64,000 bases of DNA from NCBI GenBank assembly GCA_910577315.1, contig CAJTME010000005.1, positions 1 through 64,000 of the forward strand. Reading direction: 5' to 3'. The stretch's first letter is position 1, and each line of letters starts with the position of its first letter. This document shows positions 57,019 through 64,000 of this stretch, piece after piece. The notes beneath the pieces are model-generated. The model saw only the letters and a list, made by a program, of their open reading frames with translations, had not been told where the DNA came from and made no database searches. The translations under genes were made by a program, and so were the position numbers. Source of the stretch: an uncultured Muribaculaceae bacterium. Its GTDB lineage: Bacteria > Bacteroidota > Bacteroidia > Bacteroidales > Muribaculaceae.

Positions 57019-58411
57019 TTTGTGACGAATTGAACATTTTTTTGAACTTGCGGTTCATGACCACCATGGTCACCACCGCGAGGACGAAAGCGAGGAAGTC
57101 GCTGACGCTCATCGAGGCCCATACGCCGTTGATGCCGAATTTCGGCGGCAGTATCCACAGCAGGGGAACAAGGAAAATGAGCTGGCGTGTCAGCGACAGG
57201 AATATCGACATTTTGGGATGGCCGATACTCTGGAAGTAGTTCTGTATGACTATCTGCGCTCCGACCACGGGATATATGAGGAAGTAGATGTGAAATCCGG
57301 CGCGGGCAATGTCAATCATGGCCCGGTCGGTGGTGAACATCGAGCTTATCGCATCGGGGAACACCTGGGTGGCAATCCAGCCTAGTGTGGTGATGCCCAC
57401 GCCTATCCAGATGCCCTTGCGCAGGGTCTCGACGACGCGGTTCCAGCGGCGCGCGCCATAGTTATATCCCAAAATCGGCTGCATGCCCTGGGTGACGCCA
57501 AACACAATCATCACGAAAAACATGGTGGTGCGGTTGATTATGCCGTAAGAACCCACGGCGATGTTTCCCTGGTCGCCGGCCACGTCGAGAATCGACTTAT
57601 TGAGGAACACGACAACGAAGCATGCCGTGGCGTTCATGAGGAAGGGCGACAGGCCAATCGAGTATATTCGCTTGATGAGTCCGGGCGCAAACCAGGATTG
57701 GCGAACGTCAAAATGGACATAGCTTTTTTTCGACATGAAGTGGGCCAGCACCCAGATGAACGCGCAGCCCTGGGCGCAGATGGTGGCGATGGCGGCTCCG
57801 CGTATGCCCCATTTGAACGAGAAAATGAATATCGGCGCCAGAATAACGTTGACGGCCACGGAAAGCAGGGCTGAAATCATGGCTTTCTTGGGATAGCCGG
57901 TGGCTCGCATAAGGTTGTTGAGGCCGATGAAAATGTATGATACCGGTGTGCCGAGCAATATCACTTTCATAAATTCCCGGGCATACGGAATGGTCTCGGC
58001 TGTGGCGCCGAAGAAGTAGAGGATGTCGTCAAGAAACAGATAGGCCAGTCCGCCAAACACCACCGAGTGTATCAAACACAGGGTCATGACATTGTTGACC
58101 ACGTCTGTCGCGCGGCCGAGAGCCTTCTGCCCCAGGAAAATCGACGAAATTGTGGCGCCGCCCACAGCGATGAGCGTGCAGAAGCCTATGACGAGGTTCA
58201 TCAGGGGGAAGGTGATGGCCAGGCCGGATATGGCCATGGGGCCGACGCCGCGTCCTATAAACACCGAGTCAATGATGTTGTAGAGCGAGGTGGCGACCGC
58301 GGCTATGATGGCCGGGATGGAATATTGGGCCAGCAACCGGCCGATGGAGTTGGTGCCGAGAGTGAGCTGTGACGGCGTGGATGAATTTTTCTGGGTTGAA
58401 ACGGTTGACAT
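56984..58411 (-). CDS. MATE family efflux transporter
   Basis: A 475-residue inner-membrane exporter with about 12 helices that uses Na+ or H+ gradients to expel drugs or metabolites. The start region SIPAIIAAVATSLYNIIDSVFIGRGVG and the second-half GVTQGMQPILGYNYGARRW are typical of MATE proteins. Length is normal. Its 3' end overlaps the oxidoreductase gene by 35 nt, and the DoxX-type gene ends 16 nt upstream. Confidence 0.95.
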   Translation of the reverse strand: MSTVSTQKNSSTPSQLTLGTNSIGRLLAQYSIPAIIAAVATSLYNIIDSVFIGRGVGPMAISGLAITFPLMNLVIGFCTLIAVGGATISSIFLGQKALGRATDVVNNVMTLCLIHSVVFGGLAYLFLDDILYFFGATAETIPYAREFMKVILLGTPVSYIFIGLNNLMRATGYPKKAMISALLSVAVNVILAPIFIFSFKWGIRGAAIATICAQGCAFIWVLAHFMSKKSYVHFDVRQSWFAPGLIKRIYSIGLSPFLMNATACFVVVFLNKSILDVAGDQGNIAVGSYGIINRTTMFFVMIVFGVTQGMQPILGYNYGARRWNRVVETLRKGIWIGVGITTLGWIATQVFPDAISSMFTTDRAMIDIARAGFHIYFLIYPVVGAQIVIQNYFQSIGHPKMSIFLSLTRQLIFLVPLLWILPPKFGINGVWASMSVSDFLAFVLAVVTMVVMNRKFKKMFNSSQNAPTDTTSPRS

Positions 58412-58427
58412 ATTATGTTAACAAAGT

Positions 58428-59687
58428 TCAGGCCTCTTTTTGTTTACGCGGCCACAGCCTTTTCGGCCGCAATTTCATGCGGGTGAGGGCGCTGAGGGCA
58501 TACAGCACCAACATTCCGGCGACAAACGCCCCGGCAAGCCACCAGGCCACGCGGCCATCGTCGACTACGGTCACACTGCCGAACGGATCGGGGCGGCTAA
58601 GTAAATCGGGCGATATGGTGGCGAAATTCCGCTTCCACACCACATGGCCGTCGCGCATGAACACCAACCCGGTGGCGCCGCGCACAAGTTCCTTGAGCGA
58701 TGTGTCGGATGCCGAATAGACATCATATTCAGGCCGGGCCATCTCCACCCATCGGTCGAACGAGTCGCCCGACGCGGCCACGAGCCCTATCATGGCAATG
58801 CCATGCTCGGTGGCGTATTCGTAGATTTCGTTGGCCATGCGGGTGCGCATGAGGTTGTTGAGCCCGGGCTCCACCACGGCCAGGACGAGCATCTCGCCCT
58901 TTTCCGAAGGGTCGAACAGCTCGTCGGTGACTTCGTCGTCGCCGTCAAACACGGCAAGCCCCTCGCGGGTTGCCTCGGATGCGCCGCCGGCCCGTTCCAC
59001 AAAAGTCCATGTCGAGTCGGGCAGCATGTCGAGCGTATATTCGCGGCGCTCGCCGTTTTTCTCATAAACATAGCGTTCGGCCCCCGAAGTGCCGTCGTCG
59101 GCAACCAGCGTCTTGCCCACCCCGTATGGCCGGAAATCCGCAACCGGCTGGAACTGCCAGCCAATGACGGCAAGCACGAGCCCGTAGACACACGACAGGG
59201 CGATAACGAGCCATTGCAGCCCCGGACGGTAGAGCGGCCTCGCCGCCTTGTGCCACACCAGGCAAAGCACCAGCAACGCGGTCAAGGCCACGTTCTTGAG
59301 CATGGTGGCGGTGTTTGAAATCACCAGCAGGTCACCGAAACAACCGCAGTCGGCCACGGGGTCGGCCACGGCGATATACACCGTCAGCGGCAGCATGAAC
59401 AGCATCATCACCAACCCGCATATCGGAGTGGAGCGGCGCAGGCAGCCCGTTGCGAGCAGCACGCCAATGGTGAGTTCCACCACCGAAAGCACCACTGCCC
59501 CCAGTATCACAAGTTCATAAGGGATGAGGCGGTCGATGCCCCACACGGCCAGGTATTCGCCGATTTTATAGACGAAGCCGCGCGGATCGACGGCCTTGGC
59601 CCATCCCGAAAGGATGAACACGGCGCCTGTGAGCAGCCTGGCCGCCCACACCGACGCCACTTTCCATACTGGGGCTCCGGCGCTCAT
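58428..59687 (-). CDS. DoxX/MauE-type membrane protein with thioredoxin-like C-terminus (BT_3928 type)
   Basis: A 419-residue protein. The first about 180 residues hold four to five helices of the DoxX/MauE kind (LLTGAVFILSGWAKAVDPRGF; ADCGCFGD with paired Cys). A periplasmic part follows (about 190-375) with EKGEMLVLAVVEPGLN and GLVFMRDGHVVWKRNFATI, which resembles a thioredoxin fold without the CxxC pair; a last helix near 380-400 and a basic tail end it. A redox or envelope role is likely. Its start overlaps the DUF1599 gene end by 4 nt. Confidence 0.8.
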   Translation of the reverse strand: MSAGAPVWKVASVWAARLLTGAVFILSGWAKAVDPRGFVYKIGEYLAVWGIDRLIPYELVILGAVVLSVVELTIGVLLATGCLRRSTPICGLVMMLFMLPLTVYIAVADPVADCGCFGDLLVISNTATMLKNVALTALLVLCLVWHKAARPLYRPGLQWLVIALSCVYGLVLAVIGWQFQPVADFRPYGVGKTLVADDGTSGAERYVYEKNGERREYTLDMLPDSTWTFVERAGGASEATREGLAVFDGDDEVTDELFDPSEKGEMLVLAVVEPGLNNLMRTRMANEIYEYATEHGIAMIGLVAASGDSFDRWVEMARPEYDVYSASDTSLKELVRGATGLVFMRDGHVVWKRNFATISPDLLSRPDPFGSVTVVDDGRVAWWLAGAFVAGMLVLYALSALTRMKLRPKRLWPRKQKEA

Positions 59688-60217
59688 TCCGTAAGCTTTA
59701 TGATGCCGAAAACGGCATAGATGAGGCAGTCGAGATAGTTGGAGTCAATGCCTTCCGACACCCGGACCTCGCCGTCGTTGTCTTCGATTTCCTTGACACG
59801 CTCGATTTTTGTGAGGATGAAGTCGGTATATGACAGCACCCTCATTCCGCGCCACGCCTCGTCGTAGTCATGGTTTTTCTTCTGCAGCAGCTCGCGTGCC
59901 TCGGCAGCCACCTGGTCGTATAGGCCTGTGGCGCGGGCCGTGTCGATGTCCTTGGTGTCCACGAAACCCAGCCGCAGCTGTATTATGCCTATTATGGCAT
60001 AGTTTACGATTGCCATGAACTCGGGCAGGATTCCTTCGCCGACAGCCGAACGGCGCTTTATTTCAAGCGAACGTATGCGCTTGGCTTTTATGAAAATCTG
60101 GTCGGTCACGCTTTGGGGGCGCATAATGCGCCACGAAGCGCCATAATCTTTCAGCTTGGCCACGAACACCTCGCGGCATTCTGCCATAGCCTTGTCAAAC
60201 TGGGCATTGGTATCCAT
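59684..60217 (-). CDS. DUF1599 protein with two tandem copies
   Basis: A 177-residue protein made of two similar halves: residues 8-80 (CREVFVAKLKDYGASWRIMR ... NYAIIGIIQLRLG) and 100-177 (ARELLQKKNHDYDEAWRGMR ... IYAVFGIIKLTE). The KxxDY...W(R)xMR pattern recurs in both. DUF1599 is held to be distantly related to nucleotide pyrophosphohydrolases; activity is unproven. The ATG at 60217 is preferred to an upstream one inside the -7 box. It forms an operon with the DoxX-type gene. Confidence 0.85.
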   Translation of the reverse strand: MDTNAQFDKAMAECREVFVAKLKDYGASWRIMRPQSVTDQIFIKAKRIRSLEIKRRSAVGEGILPEFMAIVNYAIIGIIQLRLGFVDTKDIDTARATGLYDQVAAEARELLQKKNHDYDEAWRGMRVLSYTDFILTKIERVKEIEDNDGEVRVSEGIDSNYLDCLIYAVFGIIKLTE

Positions 60218-60233
60218 AGAACGAAATTTTGTG

Positions 60234-60241
60234 CAAAAATA
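60234..60241 (-). promoter_or_regulatory. -7 box TATTTTTG of DUF1599 operon
   Basis: TATTTTTG on the minus strand, 16 nt before the ATG at 60217. It may drive DUF1599, DoxX, MATE and oxidoreductase genes together, as all gaps are under 20 nt. Confidence 0.55.
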
Positions 60242-60296
60242 CAAAAAAAATCCGAGGTAGCGCCCGCCGGTAGATTAAAACGAGACAAGACCGTAA

Positions 60297-60330
60297 ACAA
60301 CGAACCCTGCCGGGGAGCAGGGCTCGTTGT
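60297..60330 (-). terminator. Terminator after rprY
   Basis: ACAACGAACCCTGC (60297-60310) pairs with GCAGGGCTCGTTGT (60317-60330) with one mismatch and a 6-nt loop. It is 18 nt after the stop of the regulator gene. Confidence 0.8.
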
Positions 60331-60348
60331 GGGTCGTGGTGGCGTCCG

Positions 60349-61056
60349 TTATCGGGTAGCCTCAACTTCGGGGGCGATGAGCTTATAGCCCTTGCCGTGG
60401 ATGTTGATGATTTCGATGGATGGATCATCCTTCAGATGCTTGCGCAGTTTCGTGATGTAGACATCCATCGAGCGGGCGTTGAAATAATTGTCGTCGATCC
60501 AAATGGTCTTGAGCGCGTAGTTACGTTCAAGAATCATGTTGACATGGGCGCAGAGCAGGCTCAGCAATTCCGACTCCTTGGTGGTGAGCTTCGTCACCTT
60601 GTCGTCGATCATCAGCACCTGTTTCTGAGTGTCGAAAGTGAAGCGGCCGATTTTATACATGGTCACTTCCTTGCCCTTCTTTCCCTTGACGCGGCGCAGG
60701 ATGGCCTCGATGCGCAACACGAGCTCCTCCATCGAGAAAGGCTTGGTGATATAGTCGTCGGCTCCGATTTTGAAGCCCTCGAGAATATCTTCCTTCAGCG
60801 ACTTGGCCGTCAAGAAGATAATAGGCACCTCGGCGTTGAAGGTGCGGATTTCCTGTGCCAGGGTGAAGCCGTCTTTCTTAGGCATCATCACATCGAGCAC
60901 ACAGATGTCATATTTTCCTTTGAGGAAAGCCTTGTAACCGGCTTCGCCGTCCGAATAGAGGTCGGCGTTGAAGCCCTTGGCCTGGAGATATTCGCGCAGG
61001 AGCATGCCGAGATTCTCGTCGTCCTCGCAAAGGAGGATTCTCATACGTTCTTCCAT
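60349..61056 (-). CDS. rprY: OmpR-family response regulator, RprY type
   Basis: A 235-residue regulator. The receiver has LLCEDDE (acid pair at 11-12), Asp 55 in VLDVMMPKKDG, Thr in FLTAK and Lys in YITKPFS; a winged-helix DNA-binding domain follows (about 133-230) with LTTKESELLSLLC and ARSMDVYITKLRKHLKDD. It resembles RprY of Bacteroides, which acts on oxidative stress and metabolic genes. Start ATG at 61056 or 61044 (MRILL) are both possible. The partner kinase gene is 6 nt upstream. Confidence 0.9.
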   Translation of the reverse strand: MEERMRILLCEDDENLGMLLREYLQAKGFNADLYSDGEAGYKAFLKGKYDICVLDVMMPKKDGFTLAQEIRTFNAEVPIIFLTAKSLKEDILEGFKIGADDYITKPFSMEELVLRIEAILRRVKGKKGKEVTMYKIGRFTFDTQKQVLMIDDKVTKLTTKESELLSLLCAHVNMILERNYALKTIWIDDNYFNARSMDVYITKLRKHLKDDPSIEIINIHGKGYKLIAPEVEATR

Positions 61057-61062
61057 AATTCC

Positions 61063-62592
61063 TTAGTTTTTAGAGAGTGGTAATATTATTATAAATTTTG
61101 TTCCAACATTGAGTTCGCTTTCCACCGAGATGGTGCCGCCCAGCTCCGTCACCATCTTGTGCACATAGGCCAGGCCGAGACCGAAGCCCTTTACATCATG
61201 GCGGTTGCCGGTCGATACCCGGTAGAATTTGTCGAAAATTTTCTTGAGGTCGTCGCGGCGTATTCCGATGCCGTTGTCGGCGATGGTGATCTCGAGGCGT
61301 TCGCCCGGCAGGTCGCGCGAGGCCACCGCAAGGTGCAGCGGACGCTCCTCCGAGCGGTATTTCACTGCATTGTCGAGCAGGTTGAAGATGACATTAGTGA
61401 AGTGCATCTCGTCCACCTCCACGAGGGCGTTCATCGCGTCGAGGTCGGCCGTGATATGGCCGCCATATTTCTCCACCTTCAGTTTGAACGTGTTGACGAT
61501 GTTGTAGACCACCAGGTTCGCGTCAATCTCCTCAATCTTCAGTGTGGCTTTCTGCCGGTCGAACATCGACATCTGCAACACCTTTTCCACCTGGAAACGC
61601 AGACGCTTGGTCTCGTCGTTCACCACCTGGGCAATCTGCTGCAGCATGGTGGGCGATTTCCTCACGGCGGGGTCGTTCAGCATCTGCGCCGCCAGCGAGA
61701 TGGACGATATTGGCGTCTTGAACTCGTGGGTCATGTTGTTGATGAAATCATTTTTCATCTCGGTTAGTTTCTTCTGCCTGAATGCCACGATGATGGTATA
61801 CACGAAGATTATCAGCAATATGAGCGTGAACGCGAACGCCGGCACCATGAACGAGATCGAACTGAAAATGTAGTCGCGCTTGGTCGGGAAATACACTTTC
61901 AGGAAAAACAGCCGTTGCGAGCGGTCACGCGGGAAAAGCGTCTGTGTGAACACCTCGTCGACATCCGCGCCCGGCTGATAACCCGCCGAGCTGTACTGCA
62001 CCAATCCGGCGCGGTTGACCACCGCAAACTCAAAGGGCACGTCGATGCCGAGGGTGTCAAGCTGCTGACGCAGGTATTTACGAACCAGGGCCGAATCGGC
62101 GCGCTCGGTGATGGGACGTTCCGAAGCCGACGAAATGATGTTGAGAATCACATCATCGAGCACACCCTTTTGGTAGAGGTAATGCGAGCGGTAGACATCC
62201 TGCATTGTCTGGAAATGCTGGCCGACCAGCGAACCGCCGGTCTGTATCTTGTTGATTTCGCTCATATCGCCCTTGATGGTGAGGTCGGCCTCAAGGCCGG
62301 TCGATGTCGTGAACGACAGCTTTACCCCTTCCTGGCGCGGCAACGCGTTGCCGAGACGCTGCGCATATATGCTCTGCGACTCAACGCGGCTCACCTCGTC
62401 CTCAAGGAAGTGGCGGGTCTCATCCTGTTCGAGCTGCTGCCCCACGGCAAGGAGGCTCTGGCGCACACCCTGGGTGAATTGCTCATAACGGATTTCGACT
62501 ATGTTCTTCATATAAAATATCTGGATGAAAAGCAGACCGATGAACGTAAACGCCATCAGCACGGTCAAAATCCAGATTGTCTGTTTCTTCAT
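61063..62592 (-). CDS. rprX: Sensor histidine kinase, RprX type
   Basis: A 509-residue membrane kinase: helix at about 7-28, a periplasmic sensor of about 215 residues, a second helix at 247-270, then the HisKA box NNMTHEFKTPISS with His 289 and a HATPase domain (NAVKYRS, DNGIGI, GFGLGLAYVHKMV). No HAMP or PAS domain is evident between helix and kinase core. It is co-transcribed with rprY 6 nt downstream and would phosphorylate it. Confidence 0.92.
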   Translation of the reverse strand: MKKQTIWILTVLMAFTFIGLLFIQIFYMKNIVEIRYEQFTQGVRQSLLAVGQQLEQDETRHFLEDEVSRVESQSIYAQRLGNALPRQEGVKLSFTTSTGLEADLTIKGDMSEINKIQTGGSLVGQHFQTMQDVYRSHYLYQKGVLDDVILNIISSASERPITERADSALVRKYLRQQLDTLGIDVPFEFAVVNRAGLVQYSSAGYQPGADVDEVFTQTLFPRDRSQRLFFLKVYFPTKRDYIFSSISFMVPAFAFTLILLIIFVYTIIVAFRQKKLTEMKNDFINNMTHEFKTPISSISLAAQMLNDPAVRKSPTMLQQIAQVVNDETKRLRFQVEKVLQMSMFDRQKATLKIEEIDANLVVYNIVNTFKLKVEKYGGHITADLDAMNALVEVDEMHFTNVIFNLLDNAVKYRSEERPLHLAVASRDLPGERLEITIADNGIGIRRDDLKKIFDKFYRVSTGNRHDVKGFGLGLAYVHKMVTELGGTISVESELNVGTKFIIILPLSKN

Positions 62593-62772
62593 CTTTTAAT
62601 AGTGGTGCCGCCCGACAGGGCGAAGTCTAAGTTTATTATATTTAACAATTGGCGCGGCCTATTGTTTGCAAAATTTTAGTTAGGTAAATTTTTTAAAATC
62701 AACACACATCAGCGGCGCTTTAACATTCAAGTGCAAAATTAGCATAAAATTTTAACAATGCAAAGGATGATG

Positions 62773-62812
62773 CAAAAAAATTGCCCCGCCCTAATGAAAG
62801 CCGTCGGGGCGG
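62773..62812 (-). terminator. Minus-strand terminator between transposase region and rprX
   Basis: On the minus strand CCGCCCCG (62812-62805) can pair with CGGGGC (62788-62783) and the stem is followed by AATTTTTTT. It would stop transcripts coming from the transposase side. The gap 62593-62772 has no other structure I can support. Confidence 0.75.
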
Positions 62813-62814
62813 AG

Positions 62815-63160
62815 GATGCAGTCGTTATGGCGGGCATGGATGTGTAGCCGATGCAGTCGTCGGAGACGCCGCGTGGGATGGCCGATGCAGTCGTCGGAGA
62901 CGACGACGTTGTCGTTAGCCCCACCAAGAGCCCCTAAGGCGATTGGTGGGGGGAGGGGGCGTTGTATTATTATAGGAGTCCTCGTAGAGGACGAGGTCGT
63001 GGGCGGTCACGATAACGTCCTCTACGAGGACCGGATGTGGGTGGGTGCCTCTCGTCACCCCACCAATCGCCTTTGGGCTCTTGGTGGGGATAACGACAAT
63101 GGCGTCCTCTGCGAGGACTGACGATGACACTGCTGTTTGCGGCGTCCTCTGCGAGGACTG
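62815..63160. repeat. Composite hairpin repeat, copy B
   Basis: The core unit is 62890-63118: small hairpin (62890-62904), 14 nt, large hairpin (62919-62951), 26 nt, small (62978-62992), 24 nt, small (63017-63031), 26 nt, large in inverse orientation (63058-63089), 14 nt, small (63104-63118). The array is mirror-symmetric about 63004. Partial starts GATGCAGTCGT occur before it at 62815 and 62850, and one more small hairpin at 63144-63158. Copy C repeats this in direct orientation 895 bp away. Confidence 0.9.
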
Positions 63161-63225
63161 CGCTTGCTTCGCCGTGTCGGTGGCGGCGGGACCATGGGGG
63201 GGCAGTCATAGTCTATATGCCTGCA

Positions 63226-63669
63226 TTATGTCAATAACCCATCATTCCATGCAATTCCTTCGTTGTGCGCCATTTCTTCAAGCTCATCCTCGAACGACTG
63301 GCGGCCATGATGCACGCGCTGATTCTTTATATATTCAATCACCGTGGATTTATCCGTCTGAGACTTTGAAAATGAGAAATACTCCCTGCCCCACCCTTCA
63401 AAAGCCGGAAACATCCCGCTCCTCTTCATCCACAGACTGCTTTTACGCTTTATCTCACCCACTAAGTCAGCTATCCCTACCGATGGATGAACATCAACAA
63501 ATATATGAATGTGGTTTTCTATTCCTCCAATTCTCAACAGGCGGCATTTTCGGGAGTCTATAATACTCCATATGTACCGGTAGATGTCCTCGCAATGCGA
63601 TGAGGTTATGGTCATCTTACGGCAATACGTATTTATGACAATGTGATGAAGTGACAGTGTCGTACTCAT
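63226..63669 (-). CDS. tnpA: IS200/RAYT-type Y1 (HUH) transposase
   Basis: A 147-residue single-strand DNA transposase. The HUH motif is His 53-Ile-His 55 in ENHIHIFVDVHP, and the catalytic Tyr 113 stands in IEYIKNQ with Gln 117 four residues later, as in IS200 TnpA. So the active site looks intact and the length is full. The ATG at 63669 (MSTTLSLHHIVIN) is chosen; codons upstream run through the promoter and repeat. No TnpB gene is present. It lies between two direct copies of a hairpin repeat, as REP-associated transposases do. Confidence 0.92.
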   Translation of the reverse strand: MSTTLSLHHIVINTYCRKMTITSSHCEDIYRYIWSIIDSRKCRLLRIGGIENHIHIFVDVHPSVGIADLVGEIKRKSSLWMKRSGMFPAFEGWGREYFSFSKSQTDKSTVIEYIKNQRVHHGRQSFEDELEEMAHNEGIAWNDGLLT

Positions 63670-63692
63670 GGCATTAGCGTTTGGTTTCCTCG

Positions 63693-63724
63693 CAAAGATA
63701 GTGATATTATGACATTTATGCAAA
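63693..63724 (-). promoter_or_regulatory. Promoter of transposase gene
   Basis: On the minus strand TTTG (63724-63721), a 20-nt spacer and TATCTTTG (63700-63693), an exact match to the Bacteroidetes consensus, 23 nt before the ATG. Confidence 0.8.
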
Positions 63725-63747
63725 TGAACATCCGTCTTTTGGCACGA

Positions 63748-63766
63748 TAACGACCTCGGCGAGGGC
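63748..63766. repeat. Degenerate small-hairpin unit upstream of transposase promoter
   Basis: CGATAACGACCTCGGCGAGG at about 63745-63764 matches the CACGATAACGTCCTCTGCGAGG part of the composite repeat with few changes. It is probably a decayed fragment of the repeat. Confidence 0.55.
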
Positions 63767-63778
63767 GGCGAAGTGGCC

Positions 63779-64000
63779 GATGCAGTCGTCGGAGGCGACG
63801 ATGTTCTCGTTAGCCCCACCATGAGCCCAAAGGCGATTGGTGGGGGGGAGGGGCGATTAACCTTTGTGGGAGTCCTCGTAGAGGACGTTTTTGTGGGCGG
63901 ACACGATAACGTCCTCTGCGAGGACTGGGTGTTAGTGGGCGCCTCTTGTCACCCCACCAATCGCCTTTGGGCTCTTGGTGAGGTTAACGACTATGGCGTC
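63779..64000. repeat. Composite hairpin repeat, copy C (cut by window end)
   Basis: Same order and spacing as copy B: small (63785-63799, one G-T pair), 14 nt, large (63814-63845), 26 nt, small (63872-63886), 24 nt, small (63911-63925), 26 nt, inverse large (63952-63983), 14 nt, and GTC at 63998-64000 where the next small hairpin would start. Spacers are identical in length to copy B although their sequences differ at many sites. Confidence 0.9.

Noticed and set aside
63670..63822. N-terminal extension of the transposase up to 63822
   Set aside because: The extension is read through the promoter and repeat C, is Ser/Pro/Thr-rich and unlike the family; the ATG at 63669 gives the normal length.
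62815..64000. CRISPR array
   Set aside because: Repeats are palindromic modules of different size in mirror order with conserved spacers, not equal repeats with unique spacers, and no cas gene is present.

Overview
The window reads as chromosome of a GC-rich gut-type Bacteroidales, most like Muribaculaceae. This rests on gene content (GldB-like lipoprotein, DUF4249 partner of a TonB-dependent receptor, RprX/RprY-type two-component pair, tandem DUF1599 protein, DoxX/MauE protein of the BT_3928 type, fused FeoA-FeoB). It also rests on many promoters of the Bacteroidetes form TTTG / TAnnTTTG. The species call is inference. No rRNA, tRNA, CRISPR or prophage was seen.

Layout. 1-2250: a half-copy of a hairpin repeat, then groES-groEL. 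2280-12090: a surface-polysaccharide locus with dTDP-rhamnose genes rfbA-rfbC-rfbB (rfbD absent), a convergent glycosyltransferase, then UDP-uronate epimerase, ugd, two glycosyltransferases and a radical SAM/SPASM protein. 12119-13668 (minus): ECF sigma factor, a single-pass membrane protein and a CpxP/Spy-like periplasmic protein. 13804-17018: TonB-dependent receptor and lipoprotein. 17087-23032 (minus): class I fumarase, dnaA, MCE protein and amidase. 23185-36769: GldB-like lipoprotein, dnaG, priA, feoAB, alanine/sodium symporter, FtsX-like permease, rsfS, ftsH. 36853-42128: receptor, DUF4249 lipoprotein, duplicated LytS-type kinase and LytTR regulator. 42224-46973: typA, folP, cdaA, MFS transporter. 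46935-62592 (minus): acyltransferase, dnaB, barrel protein and LysM/periplasmic-binding protein in one tight operon; then nhaA, lepA, FAD oxidoreductase, MATE, DoxX protein, DUF1599 protein and rprY-rprX.

The most unusual part is 62815-64000. A 147-residue HUH/Y1 tyrosine transposase of the IS200/RAYT kind, with its own good promoter, lies between two direct copies of a composite hairpin repeat. Each copy is a mirror-symmetric array: small, large and small hairpin, then the inverse, with spacers of 14, 26, 24, 26 and 14 nt kept exactly. One stem pair shows a compensatory change. A solitary half-copy sits at positions 1-78 before groESL. This looks like a REP/RAYT system in Bacteroidales.

Other points of interest: a sigma-54-like element before groES, a 47-bp perfect palindrome upstream of dnaA, a kinase with an internally duplicated sensor whose first histidine site is lost, several promoters so near the ATG that the mRNA should be leaderless, and intergenic simple repeats that have run into the 3' ends of folP and an FAD oxidoreductase gene.
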